A DNA stretch of 54,620 bases from Clostridia bacterium (GCA_017501175.1 JAFVXK010000001.1:1-54620), one strand, 5' to 3'; shown: positions 7,390 through 16,684, numbered from the stretch's first letter. Translations and numbers: made by a program. The notes: generated by a model not told the origin, from the letters alone.

Positions 7390-8592
7390 TTAGTAAAAAT
7401 ATTTGTTTAAAAACTCCCGAACCTTGTCAATTGGAATTGCCGCACCATGGGTCCGTTCTCCATTATTTCCTGCTTTCACACCCGCAAAATGTATTCCAAC
7501 TAATTCAAGCGAAGAATCCAAAAGAGGCCCTCCACTTGATCCTCCTTCTGTGTAAGCATCGTGAAGTAAAACATCGAAGGTAACGGGAACATCAGTTACC
7601 TTTACTGGCGTATAATAAGCTACTTTTCCAAATGCAATGGCGTTATTTTGTCCTCCCGGATTACCTAAAGCAATTACATCTTCATACTCCATCGGGTTAG
7701 ACGATGCTAATGAAACAGCTTTTACATTTTCATTCGTACACTTGAATTTAATAACAGCTAAATCATACGATCTATCAATAGCTTCAAAAGATTTTCCGCG
7801 ACCTTTATGCATTTCAGCTTGATACTCTTTACCACGATAATCGTATACTGTTATTTTTTGCTTGTCGTATCCACTTTCCTTTTTGACAACATGGCAATTA
7901 GTTAGAACATAGCACCATCCTTCGCTATCTATCTCGAAAACTACTCCAGATCCTTGCGCTGCTTTAGAGTCAGTTGTTATCCCTAAAAAAGTGTTGTAAC
8001 TCTTGTTGTGGATCTTAACTACAGATTTTATGGTTTCGGTTGTAATCTTATTGGTGATTGCTATGGCATCCAATTCAAAGGAAGGATAGAGCGTGATGTT
8101 TTGAAATATCGGCGAAGAAAAATCGAACAAATTGTTCCCTTCTTTATCATAGCACCAGCCTTTAAAATCTTTATTATCAGACGGAGGATCGTCCGGTTTT
8201 TCAACACATTCTCCGGAAACAACCTTTTTCAATATGGTAACTCCTTCGGAGGATTTAAACCTAACAGTGTATTGTTTTATTCCACACGACGAACATGTGT
8301 TATCGCTAAAAGAATGTTTGTTGGTTTTAGCAATAATCGGTATGCTGTCTATTTCGTTTTTAGCGTTTCCATCTAAAAACATCTTGGAGCAATCTTTGCA
8401 TTGATAATATTTCTCATTTCCGTCGCTGTTACACGTTGGATAAGTTTTAGAGCGCAGTTCTAAAATATGCTCGTGTTTTTCCGTTTCACTTGAATTAAAC
8501 GACAGATCATCAAAGCAAGAGCATAGGCATAGACAAAAAGCAAAAACAGAAAACAATATGATAAAAAGCAATATGTTTCTTCTATTTATCAC
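7390..8592 (-). CDS. Trypsin-like serine protease lipoprotein, inserted at ileS 3' end
   Basis: 400-aa exported, lipid-anchored protease. GTG at 8592 is taken as start: AAAGGAGAAG lies about 10 nt upstream, while an in-frame ATG at 8688 lies inside ileS. Residues 1-27 are a lipoprotein signal (hydrophobic, ending CLCLCSC). A Cys-rich stretch follows (PTCNSDGNEKYYQCKDC ... CSSC), then an InlB-like repeat (YTVRFKSSEGVT...FKGWC). The C-terminal half is a chymotrypsin/HtrA-type domain with the full triad: His in TNCHVV, Asp in YDLAVIKF, Ser in GGSSGGPLL. No PDZ domain is present. The gene is clearly AT-richer than its neighbours (17 G/C of 60 bases in the line at 8521, 29 of 60 in the ileS line at 9121) and is bracketed by the ileS direct repeat, so it was probably acquired. 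It may be transcribed from ileS. Confidence 0.88.
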   Translation of the reverse strand: MINRRNILLFIILFSVFAFCLCLCSCFDDLSFNSSETEKHEHILELRSKTYPTCNSDGNEKYYQCKDCSKMFLDGNAKNEIDSIPIIAKTNKHSFSDNTCSSCGIKQYTVRFKSSEGVTILKKVVSGECVEKPDDPPSDNKDFKGWCYDKEGNNLFDFSSPIFQNITLYPSFELDAIAITNKITTETIKSVVKIHNKSYNTFLGITTDSKAAQGSGVVFEIDSEGWCYVLTNCHVVKKESGYDKQKITVYDYRGKEYQAEMHKGRGKSFEAIDRSYDLAVIKFKCTNENVKAVSLASSNPMEYEDVIALGNPGGQNNAIAFGKVAYYTPVKVTDVPVTFDVLLHDAYTEGGSSGGPLLDSSLELVGIHFAGVKAGNNGERTHGAAIPIDKVREFLNKYFY

Positions 8593-8636
8593 TTTTTTGA
8601 CTTCTCCTTTTAGACATTGAAACTTATTTTTGATGC

Positions 8637-11600
8637 TTATTTCACCTTCTCCACCGAGATGGTTACAGACTCGCCATTGATGTTCCATTCCTTAGAGAAG
8701 GTAAGGGGCGTGTTAAATAAAACGTCCTTTGCAAGCGTTTCGTCGGCGATTTCTGCCGAATTGCGCTCGGCTATCTTTTCAATCTCCGAATTTCCCGAGA
8801 AGGATATACGGATATTATCCATAACCTCAAAGCCGGAGTCCTTACGCATCGTCTGAATTTTCGATATTATCTCGCGGACGTTACCCTCCTCTATAAGCTC
8901 GGGGGTAAGGTTCTTGTCGATAACGACGGTGACTCCTCTGTCGCCAAGCGACTCAAAGCCCTCCTTCTTCGTCATCTCTATAAGAAGGTCGTCCTTGGTA
9001 AGTGCGACGTCAGCGTCGGGAATATCAAGCTTCAATACTCCTGTTGCCTCAAGCTCGTCCATTGCGGCGTTGCCGTCGAGAGTTGCAAGAAGATTCTTTA
9101 TCTGTCCGAGGTACTTACCGTATTTAGGTCCTACGGTACGAAGCTGGGGCTTGAAGCTATAAGTGGTGAAATCACGAACCGAGTCGGTGAACTCAACAGA
9201 TTTGACGTTAAGCTCCTCTGCGATAACCTCAATAAAGCTATCGTCGGGAGTCCTCTCTGCCTTAACGTACATCTTTGCAACGGGCTGGCGGTTCTTGATG
9301 TTTGCGGCATTACGGCAGGCTCTGCCGAGAACTACGACGTCAACGACCTCGTCCATGTTCTCCTCAAGCGACTTGTCTATCATAGACTCGTCTGCTGTGG
9401 GATAGTCGCAAAGGTGTATTGACTCAGGCGCGGATTTATCAACCGAGCAAACGAGATTTCTGTAAATATCCTCGGTCATAAACGGAACCATAGGCGCTGA
9501 AATCTTCGCAAGCGTTACAAGACAGGTGTAGAGCGTCATATATGCGTTCACCTTGTCCTCGGGCATATCCTTAACCCAGAATCTCTCACGGCTGCGGCGG
9601 ACGTACCAGTTGGAAAGCTCGTCAACAAAGCTCTCAAGCACACGCGTTGCCTCTGTGAGCTTGTATGCGTCAAGGTCGGCATCAACCGCCTTAACCGCGG
9701 AATTAAGCTTCGAGAGTATCCACTTATCCATAACCGAAAGGCTGTTCTTGTTAAGCGTATATTTCGTCGGGTCGAAGCCGTCTATGTTTGCGTAGAGAAC
9801 GTAGAACGCATAGGTGTTCCAAAGCGTACCCATAAACTTTCTCTGTCCCTCAACGACAGCCTCACCGAAGAATCGGTTGGGAAGCCAGGGCGCAGAGTTC
9901 GAGTAGAAGTACCAGCGGATAGCGTCAGCTCCGTACTGTTCAAGAGCTTCAAACGGGTCAACGGCGTTACCCTTTGATTTCGACATCTTCTGTCCCTCTT
10001 TATCGAGGACGTGTCCGAGAACGAGGACGTTACGGTAGGGGGCTCTGTCAAATATGAGCGTCGATATAGCCATCAGCGAGTAGAACCAACCGCGCGTTTG
10101 GTCAACACCCTCGGAAATGAAGTTCGCCGGGAACTGCGACTCAAAGATTTCCTTGTTTTCAAAGGGATAGTGCCACTGCGCGAAGGGCATTGAGCCCGAG
10201 TCAAACCAGCAGTCGATAACCTCGGGAACACGACGCATCTCGCCCTGACATTTCGGGCATTTAAGAGTAACCGCGTCAATGAAGGGGCGATGAAGCTCGA
10301 TGTTGTCGGGGCAGTTGTCGGACATTGACTTCAGCTCCTCGATAGAGCCGATGGAGTGGCGGTGTCCGCAGGAGCACTCCCAGATATTAAGAGGAGTACC
10401 CCAATACCTGTTACGCGAAAGTCCCCAGTCCTGTACGTTCTCAAGCCAGTCGCCGAATCTTCCCTTTCCGATGTTCTCGGGAATCCAATTTACCGTGTTG
10501 TTATTTTTAATAAGATTTTCGCGCACGGCGGTCATCTTAATAAACCAGGTGTCACGTGCGTAGTAAATAAGGGGAGTATTACATCTCCAGCAGTGCGGAT
10601 AGTCGTGCTCGAACTTGGGGGCTGAGAAGAGCTTGCCCTCTTTGTCGAGGTCGGTAAGTATAACGGGGTCTGCCTTCTTGACAAAAAGACCTGCGTAGGG
10701 GGTGTCAGCGGTCATCTCGCCCTTGCCGTCAACGAACTGAACGAAGGGGAGATTGTAATTTCTTCCGACACGGCTGTCGTCCTCACCAAAGGCGGGGGCG
10801 ATATGAACGATGCCCGTACCGTCGGACATTGTGACGTAGTTATCGGCTGTAACGAAGTGCGCCTTGAGCTTCTGCTTTTCTGCCGCAACGCCGGCGCACT
10901 CAAAGAGCGGCTCGTACTCGCGGTATTCAAGGTCCTTACCTACCATCTCCTCAAGGATTTCGTAGGCAGCCTCGCCCTCCTTCGCAAGAGGCGAAAGGAC
11001 CTTGTCAACAAGCGCCTTCGCCATATAGTAGGTGTAGCCGTCAGCCGCCTTTACCTTGCAGTAGGTGTCGGTGGGGTTGACGCAAAGTGCAACGTTAGAG
11101 GGGAGCGTCCAGGGTGTCGTCGTCCAAGCAAGGAAGTATGCGTCCTCGCCAATGCACTTAAAGCGGACTATGGCGGAGCGCTCCTTTACGGTTTTATATC
11201 CCTGCGCTACCTCGTGAGAGGAAAGCGGAGTACCGCAACGCGGGCAGTAAGGTACAATCTTGAAGCCCTTATAGAGAAGTCCCTTGTCCCATATCTGCTT
11301 GAGGGCCCACCACTCCGACTCAATGAAGTCGTTGGTGTAGGTTACGTATGGGTCGTTCATATCCGCCCAGAAGCCTACGGTGCCGGAGAAGTCCTCCCAC
11401 ATTTCCTTGTACTTCCAGACCGACTCCTTACAGTGAGCGATGAACGGCTCAAGACCGTAATTCTCAATCTGCTCCTTGCCGTCTATACCGAGCTTCTTTT
11501 CGACCTCGAGCTCAACGGGAAGTCCGTGAGTATCCCAACCTGCCTTACGGACAACTCTCTTTCCCTTCATCGTGTGATATCTCGGAACCATATCCTTGAT

Positions 11601-11795
11601 AACACGGGTAAGAACGTGACCAATATGAGGCTTGCCGTTAGCTGTGGGTGGGCCGTCGTAGAAGGTAAAGTTTTCTCCCTTCGCGCGAATGTCAATGCTC
11701 TTTCCGAAAATCTTGTTTGCTTCCCAGAATTTTCTGGTCGCCTTTTCTCTCTCGACGAAATTAAGGCTCGTCGGGACTTTTTCGTAAATTTCCAT
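8637..11795 (-). CDS. ileS: Isoleucyl-tRNA synthetase
   Basis: 1052-aa class Ia synthetase that charges tRNA-Ile in the cytoplasm. Motifs: HIGH as KPHIGHV near residue 55, a long CP1 editing domain with GWDTHGLPVELEVEKK ahead of it, the WTTTPWTLPSN editing motif, and KMSKS as GQKMSKSKGNAVDP near residue 600. The length and GWDTHGLPVE(L/Y)E signature fit the type 2 (eukaryote-like) IleS group, which is often naturally mupirocin-resistant; that property is family knowledge only. ATG 11795 is chosen (MEIYEKVP) because the frame above it lies within the T-box terminator. Its final 25 codons occur again at 7304-7384, and the present end (VEKVK) differs from the remnant end (VEKA). The 3' end in use may therefore have arrived with the insert. 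Confidence 0.95.
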   Translation of the reverse strand: MEIYEKVPTSLNFVEREKATRKFWEANKIFGKSIDIRAKGENFTFYDGPPTANGKPHIGHVLTRVIKDMVPRYHTMKGKRVVRKAGWDTHGLPVELEVEKKLGIDGKEQIENYGLEPFIAHCKESVWKYKEMWEDFSGTVGFWADMNDPYVTYTNDFIESEWWALKQIWDKGLLYKGFKIVPYCPRCGTPLSSHEVAQGYKTVKERSAIVRFKCIGEDAYFLAWTTTPWTLPSNVALCVNPTDTYCKVKAADGYTYYMAKALVDKVLSPLAKEGEAAYEILEEMVGKDLEYREYEPLFECAGVAAEKQKLKAHFVTADNYVTMSDGTGIVHIAPAFGEDDSRVGRNYNLPFVQFVDGKGEMTADTPYAGLFVKKADPVILTDLDKEGKLFSAPKFEHDYPHCWRCNTPLIYYARDTWFIKMTAVRENLIKNNNTVNWIPENIGKGRFGDWLENVQDWGLSRNRYWGTPLNIWECSCGHRHSIGSIEELKSMSDNCPDNIELHRPFIDAVTLKCPKCQGEMRRVPEVIDCWFDSGSMPFAQWHYPFENKEIFESQFPANFISEGVDQTRGWFYSLMAISTLIFDRAPYRNVLVLGHVLDKEGQKMSKSKGNAVDPFEALEQYGADAIRWYFYSNSAPWLPNRFFGEAVVEGQRKFMGTLWNTYAFYVLYANIDGFDPTKYTLNKNSLSVMDKWILSKLNSAVKAVDADLDAYKLTEATRVLESFVDELSNWYVRRSRERFWVKDMPEDKVNAYMTLYTCLVTLAKISAPMVPFMTEDIYRNLVCSVDKSAPESIHLCDYPTADESMIDKSLEENMDEVVDVVVLGRACRNAANIKNRQPVAKMYVKAERTPDDSFIEVIAEELNVKSVEFTDSVRDFTTYSFKPQLRTVGPKYGKYLGQIKNLLATLDGNAAMDELEATGVLKLDIPDADVALTKDDLLIEMTKKEGFESLGDRGVTVVIDKNLTPELIEEGNVREIISKIQTMRKDSGFEVMDNIRISFSGNSEIEKIAERNSAEIADETLAKDVLFNTPLTFSKEWNINGESVTISVEKVK
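8645..8720 (-). repeat. Direct repeat flanking the protease insert, ileS copy
   Basis: Coding 3' end of ileS, 72 of 76 bases identical to 7309-7384. Confidence 0.9.
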
Positions 11796-11856
11796 TCTCT
11801 GAAAATCTCCTTTATTTCTTCGGGCGCTGTGCCCACTTTTATTATCTAAACAAAAA

Positions 11857-11878
11857 TCCGTTCCCATACGGAAACGGA
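11857..11878 (-). terminator. T-box attenuator terminator of ileS
   Basis: On the minus strand TCCGTTTCC pairs with GGGAACGGA around GTAT, followed by UUUUUG. The 5' arm overlaps the end of the T-box core (11875-11890). Confidence 0.85.
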
Positions 11879-12078
11879 ATTAACCACCTATTTCACATAT
11901 CAATCAATATGCGCCGCGCTTACGGTTGGCAACCGTCGCTCTCTACTCAGCAAAAAGCCGTTCAAAAGCGCAACTCGGAAGTGATATTCGCGCACACTCC
12001 GCCGTCGGCTCTCAGCATTCCCGACTCTCTGTGGGCTTTACGCATACGCTACTGTCTTCGTCACAGTCTTTATATTTA
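11857..12078 (-). promoter_or_regulatory. T-box riboswitch of ileS, Ile specifier AUC
   Basis: Leader between the promoter and ileS. On the minus strand it shows the AGUA S-turn (GACAGUAGCG), AGAGAG, the 3' S-turn GAA followed by U and specifier AUC (bases 11983-11985) and then A, stem III (GACGGUUGCCAACCGU), and a T-box core AGGUGGUUAAUUCCG (11875-11890) with bulge UGGU for the ACCA end of tRNA-Ile. The specifier agrees with the gene controlled. Uncharged tRNA-Ile should stabilise the antiterminator and raise ileS expression. Confidence 0.92.
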
Positions 12079-12085
12079 CCCGTAT

Positions 12086-12114
12086 ATTTTACTATATTAA
12101 AACGCGTTTGTCAA
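12086..12114 (-). promoter_or_regulatory. Promoter of ileS
   Basis: TTGACA (12109-12114), 17 nt, TAAAAT (12086-12091) on the minus strand, directly above the T-box. Confidence 0.85.
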
Positions 12115-12141
12115 GTGTTTTATGAAAAAGTCGAATAAAGA

Positions 12142-12180
12142 GGCGGGGGCAAAAGCAATACTTCTTGCTCCGTCCCCGCC
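12142..12180 (-). terminator. Terminator of truB-addA
   Basis: GGCGGGG/CCCCGCC outer stem with an inner AGCAA/TTGCT stem, then CTCTTTATT on the minus strand. Confidence 0.85.
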
Positions 12181-12184
12181 GTTT

Positions 12185-12200
12185 GTAAACAAAAGTTTAC
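12185..12200. repeat. GTAAA-N6-TTTAC palindrome, copy 2
   Basis: GTAAACAAAAGTTTAC, perfect 6-bp arms, touching the addA stop codon (12200-12202). Confidence 0.5.
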
Positions 12201-15200
12201 TATTTTTCGGTTTTTATCTCTACTGTATCTCCGAGAGGAAGCGAATAAACCGCAACCGACACAGGCGGCTTTCCAAACATTCTTTCCACCGCCATTTTGT
12301 AATATGAAAGCTGTGAAGCGTGGGAGCGTGTCAACTTTTCGACAGCGAGCGCCCTGTCCTGAAGCTCCGTCGAGGTCAGCCTGTCCGTCTTGTAATCGAC
12401 AAGCAAAAGCTCTCCGCCCTCTCTTTCGATAATGCAGTCTATAACTCCCTGTACCAATACGTTTTTGTCGGAAAGCGCCTCTTTTTTCTCGGAGTTTGCC
12501 GTGAAGTGCTCCGCCGGCAGCTTTACGTTAAACCTGAGCTCGCGGTATATTTTCTTTGCCGAGCGCATCTCGGAAAGAAGCTCGGAATGAAGGAACAGCT
12601 CTATTTCGTCAAGGCGCACCCTTCCCGCGTCCTCCTTAGAGATAAATCCCTCTTTTTCCAATCTAATAAGCTCCGCGCCCGCTCCATTTTTTGCAAGATA
12701 TTCAAGGTCGCAGAACTGCATAAAGAGGTGAGTTGCTATTCCTCGCTTCGCCGACTCATCGGGGTCTTTTTCCGACATAAAGAGAGGAAGGGTACCCTTT
12801 TTTCGCTCGGATTTTTTGGAAACACCGCTACCCGTGCCCAAAAATTCATAGGACGGGGGCTCGTCGTTTCCGTCTAGCACCGTCGGATAAAGGTAGGATA
12901 CAGCCATCTTTTCGGGAAGGCGAGTAAGATGCTCGTAGGGGTACTTATAGGAAAATCTCTCAATTATTCCATCTGCGCATACCTCAGCCGCACCGTCATT
13001 TTCAATTATATTCTCGGGCTCGGAGCTAACTGTCTCTTCGAGCTCACTGTGCCACTCAACCCGCGCCGTAGTGCTTGCCGCCGCAAGTATAGAAACAAGA
13101 TAGGACGGAAGCTTATAAACGCTGTAATCCGAGAGTGTTTCCCTGATAAACTCTACGTCAGATTTAACCTCGTCGAGCTTCATCTTCGTCGAAGTTCCGA
13201 TTACGTAAAGGTTCTTCTTTGCACGCGTCAGAGCTACGTAAAGAACTCTCAGCTCCTCTTCAAAGTCGCGTCTTGCCTTATAGTCGGCTATTATTCTGCT
13301 TATCGGGTTATCGAGGAGCGCAAGCCCCGACTCACTCCTCATAGTCATTGAAATTGCAAAGCCGTCGGCATAAACAAGCCGTCCCGTCTCGCGTCTTGAC
13401 ATCGGCTTTGCGGTGTCGGCGAGAATTACCGCGGGATACTCAAGTCCCTTCGAGCTGTGCGCCGTTATTATCTTCACCGCACGGCTGTCAGAGGATTCTT
13501 TTTTCTCCTCAAGCTTAACTCCGCTCTCGATTGCGTCGTTGATATATCTTATGAAGTTATAAAGTCCCTTGAACGAGGACGCCTCAAAGCTCCTCGCATA
13601 CTCGTAGAGAAGAAGCAGGTCGCGTCTGCCGTCCTCGCTTGCCAGCGCTATAAGTCCAGTTTCTCTGTAAAGACGGCTGATAATCTCGTCAACGGGCAAG
13701 CCCTCGGAGATGCATCTGTATGCCTTCAGCCTGTCTATAAACTCTTTTCCGTGGGTATATTCGGGATTTTTTTCGCAATACTCGACAAGAGAGCCGTAAA
13801 GGCTGTGCTTTGATGTCGCTCTCCTTATTTTTACAAGCTCGTCGGCGGAAAAGTTAAACAAGGGGGAGCGCATAAGCCCTGCAAGGTATATGTCCTTTTC
13901 CGAATTGTCAATGGAATTCAGAAGGCAAAGCATCAAAAGCACCTCTTCTCCGAGGTAAAAGCTTCTTTTCCCCGTGACAAAGGCGGGCACGCCCGACGCC
14001 GAAAGCGCCTCTGCAAAATCTGCGCTCCGTCCGTGGTCTGCGCGCAAAAGTATTGCGACGTCCGAGGGAGAAACGCTTCCGCTGTCGATGAGCTCCTTAA
14101 CTATTTTTGACACAAAGCGAGGCTCTTCCGTCTTGTCCGCTGACGCCGAAAGCTTCGGCAATATATGAATTTCGGGATACGGAAGCCCCTCTTCCTCGGC
14201 TCGTCCGAGCTCAAGCCTGTCCTCACGGCGATAGCCTATGCTGTCGCCCGCCAAGTCGAAAAGTCTGTCAAAGACCTCGTTGACAAAGGATATTATAGGC
14301 TTTTCGGAGCGGAAATTTCTCGACATAAAGAGCGTCGCATCAGAGCCCGGCAAAGAGTCGGAAAGCTCCGAAAAGCTCGTTTTCATACCTGCGAAAATCT
14401 CAGGCTTTGCGCCTCTGAAGCCGTAAATGCTCTGCTTTATATCTCCGACCATAAAGCGATTTCCGCCTCGGGAAATGGCCTCAAATATTCTGTTCTGAAC
14501 TGCATCTACGTCTTGATACTCATCAATATATATTGAGCTGTACCGTGCCGCCTCGCCTCTCGCCGTTTCGGTGGGAGCGCCGTCGTAAAGGCACTTATAG
14601 GTATATCTCTCTATGTCCGAAAACTCGCATATTGAAAGGCGGCGCTTTTCTTCCATAAACTCGCTATCAAAGCCAAGAAGAACTCTGTGCAGCACCGAAA
14701 GCTCGCCGTAAAGTCTTCTTGTCAGCTTGAAAAGCTCCTCTGCGGAGAGGAAAAAGATATCCTCGGTAAAATACTTAATATCACCGTCAAGCTCGCTTCT
14801 TACCTTGACGGCAAAGCGCATAGCGTCGGTTGAGGACGCCGAAGGCCTCGCTTTCTTAACACGGGTATCGGCTAAAAGCGCATCTCGCACCTCGCCGTAT
14901 GAGTTGGCGGAGATAATGCGGTCAAGATATGCCCTGTCAGCTTCGCACATATCTATGAAGGCTTCATTTTTATCAAATCGCGCGCCAAGAGCGCCGAGCG
15001 CCCTCGCATAAAGAGCCTTATAATGCCCCGCCATTTCCTTCACTCGACCTATGGCGTACGTTATGGGCTTTGAAGAGGAAAGTCCGTCCGTACTGTCAAG
15101 CTCGTATTCGGAAATAAGCTCCAAAAGAGTATCCACTCCGCGCTCGGTGCTCCTGAGCTTTCCGTAGAGCAAAAGAAGCTCCTCGGAGAGCGAGTCCATA

Positions 15201-15724
15201 CTTCTCGCGCCCGTCAATCCGTCGGAAAGAGCCTCCATCTCCTCAGGCGTCGCCACGCCCGGCAAAAGTCCCTCGTAAATTCCGTCGATAAGCCTTTCCA
15301 TAACCGACGCCGATAAAAGCTGTGCCTCTGCCTCGTCGGGAATACGGAAGCTCGGGCTGACGCCCACTCTATCGCAGTTTTTCCGCAAAATATCTACGCA
15401 AAAGGAGTCTATCGTCTGTATTTTAGCACTCGGAAGCAAAGCGAGCTGGCGCTGAAGCCTCTCGCTTGTCGGGTTCTTCTTTATGGCGGCTCTTATGGCT
15501 GCGCCTATTCTCTCGCGAAGCTCCGCTACTGCCGCCTTAGTAAAGGTAACCACAAGTATTTCGTTTATGTTTTCAGGGGATTTTTCATCAAGAAGCGAGC
15601 GAATTATTCTCTCGGTAAGAGTTGCCGTCTTACCCGAGCCTGCCGCCGCGGAAACAAGCAGCGTCCTGTCGCGCGTTTCTATCGCGCAAAGCTGCTCGTC
15701 GGTCCATTTTCTCTCCTCTGCCAT
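12200..15724 (-). CDS. addA: ATP-dependent helicase/nuclease subunit A (AddA)
   Basis: 1174-aa UvrD-type superfamily 1 helicase with a C-terminal RecB-like nuclease; with AddB it resects double-strand breaks for RecA loading. Motifs: Walker A SAAAGSGKT (residue about 25), motif Ia VVTFTKAAVAELRER, DEYQD (Walker B), GDIKQSIYGFRGA, HSSKGLEYPAVILAD, VALTRAK, and the nuclease core LLLVDYKTDRL near 1110 preceded by GVIDCII. Length is slightly under the usual 1200-1250. The N-terminal MAEERKWTDEQLCAI matches AddA starts. It sits 9 nt after truB in the same direction; addB, normally next to addA, is not in the window. Confidence 0.93.
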   Translation of the reverse strand: MAEERKWTDEQLCAIETRDRTLLVSAAAGSGKTATLTERIIRSLLDEKSPENINEILVVTFTKAAVAELRERIGAAIRAAIKKNPTSERLQRQLALLPSAKIQTIDSFCVDILRKNCDRVGVSPSFRIPDEAEAQLLSASVMERLIDGIYEGLLPGVATPEEMEALSDGLTGARSMDSLSEELLLLYGKLRSTERGVDTLLELISEYELDSTDGLSSSKPITYAIGRVKEMAGHYKALYARALGALGARFDKNEAFIDMCEADRAYLDRIISANSYGEVRDALLADTRVKKARPSASSTDAMRFAVKVRSELDGDIKYFTEDIFFLSAEELFKLTRRLYGELSVLHRVLLGFDSEFMEEKRRLSICEFSDIERYTYKCLYDGAPTETARGEAARYSSIYIDEYQDVDAVQNRIFEAISRGGNRFMVGDIKQSIYGFRGAKPEIFAGMKTSFSELSDSLPGSDATLFMSRNFRSEKPIISFVNEVFDRLFDLAGDSIGYRREDRLELGRAEEEGLPYPEIHILPKLSASADKTEEPRFVSKIVKELIDSGSVSPSDVAILLRADHGRSADFAEALSASGVPAFVTGKRSFYLGEEVLLMLCLLNSIDNSEKDIYLAGLMRSPLFNFSADELVKIRRATSKHSLYGSLVEYCEKNPEYTHGKEFIDRLKAYRCISEGLPVDEIISRLYRETGLIALASEDGRRDLLLLYEYARSFEASSFKGLYNFIRYINDAIESGVKLEEKKESSDSRAVKIITAHSSKGLEYPAVILADTAKPMSRRETGRLVYADGFAISMTMRSESGLALLDNPISRIIADYKARRDFEEELRVLYVALTRAKKNLYVIGTSTKMKLDEVKSDVEFIRETLSDYSVYKLPSYLVSILAAASTTARVEWHSELEETVSSEPENIIENDGAAEVCADGIIERFSYKYPYEHLTRLPEKMAVSYLYPTVLDGNDEPPSYEFLGTGSGVSKKSERKKGTLPLFMSEKDPDESAKRGIATHLFMQFCDLEYLAKNGAGAELIRLEKEGFISKEDAGRVRLDEIELFLHSELLSEMRSAKKIYRELRFNVKLPAEHFTANSEKKEALSDKNVLVQGVIDCIIEREGGELLLVDYKTDRLTSTELQDRALAVEKLTRSHASQLSYYKMAVERMFGKPPVSVAVYSLPLGDTVEIKTEK

Positions 15725-15733
15725 ATTAACTCC

Positions 15734-16627
15734 TTAAACGTCAAATTGCTTTATAGGCTTTATAGCAAGACCGCCCTCGTATTCTCTGACCTCTCCGAGA
15801 GCGAAAAATCCGCTCTCGCCAAGAAGGCGTACCCTTTCGCCTGCCTCTGCCGAAAATCCTATCTTGTGTAGATATATCTCAAGTCCCGAGCGAGCAAGTC
15901 TTTCAAAAAATGCAGAAAGACGCACCTCTCTGTATTTTTCAAAAACTCTCTCGATAGGTATAACCAGCGCCTCGCGCGCACTCTCGTCCATATCTATAAG
16001 CTCGCCGAGAGTATGAGCATCATTTAGAGAAAATACCGATGCTGAAGCGCGGCAAAGCGTTTTCATCACGCCACCGCAACCGAGCTTTTTGCCGATGTCA
16101 GCGCACAGAGTACGTATATACGTGCCGCTGGAGCAGACTACGTCGAGTGAATATTCTCTCTCTGAAATACGCACAACGTCAAGCGAATAGACGGTTATTT
16201 TTCTCGGCTCGCGCTCTATCTCTATTCCCTTGCGAGCAAGGTCGCAAAGCTTCTTGCCGCCGACCTTCAGGGCGGAATACATAGGCGGCGTTTGCATATA
16301 CTCGCCGACAAACGACCTCGCCGCCTCGATTACGGCGTCCTCGTCGGGAATTGCGTCCGAGCTCGAAAGAACCTCTCCCGTCACGTCCTCGGTATCTGTT
16401 GTAATTCCGAGAAGAAGTGTTGCAACGTAGTGCTTTTCCGAGCTTATCATATACTCGCTTGCCTTGACACCTCTGCCGATAAGCACAGGCAAAACTCCCG
16501 TCGCCATAGGGTCAAGCGTACCGGTGTGCCCCGCCTTTTTCACTCCAAAAATCGACTTCACACGGTTTACAACGCCCTGCGAGGTTATATTCTCTTCCTT
16601 GTTTATTACTACAATGCCGTCCTTCAA
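15734..16627 (-). CDS. truB: tRNA pseudouridine-55 synthase
   Basis: 297-aa enzyme that converts U55 to pseudouridine in the T-loop of tRNAs. The catalytic aspartate is in GHTGTLDPMATGVLPV; SGTYIRTLCADIG is the second conserved block, and a short C-terminal extension (FFALGEVREYEGGL) resembles the PUA-like tail. The start is TTG at 16627, 8 nt below GGAG, because no ATG or GTG precedes the conserved KDGIVVINKE. A promoter lies at 16656-16684. It forms an operon with addA. Confidence 0.94.
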   Translation of the reverse strand: MKDGIVVINKEENITSQGVVNRVKSIFGVKKAGHTGTLDPMATGVLPVLIGRGVKASEYMISSEKHYVATLLLGITTDTEDVTGEVLSSSDAIPDEDAVIEAARSFVGEYMQTPPMYSALKVGGKKLCDLARKGIEIEREPRKITVYSLDVVRISEREYSLDVVCSSGTYIRTLCADIGKKLGCGGVMKTLCRASASVFSLNDAHTLGELIDMDESAREALVIPIERVFEKYREVRLSAFFERLARSGLEIYLHKIGFSAEAGERVRLLGESGFFALGEVREYEGGLAIKPIKQFDV

Positions 16628-16655
16628 TCCTGAAATCTCCGTCCCGTTTTTTTAT

Positions 16656-16684
16656 ATTTTAGCACAAAGCAAACGATTTTGCAA
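16656..16684 (-). promoter_or_regulatory. Promoter of truB-addA
   Basis: TTGCAA (16679-16684), 17 nt, TAAAAT (16656-16661) on the minus strand. Confidence 0.65.

Noticed and set aside
8593..8688. N-terminal extension of the protease reaching into ileS (start 8688)
   Set aside because: It would place the lipoprotein signal in the interior; GTG 8592 with an RBS gives a proper signal peptide.
10803..11849. 348-codon plus-strand frame opposite ileS
   Set aside because: Shadow of ileS third-position bias; it crosses the HIGH region and has no RBS.
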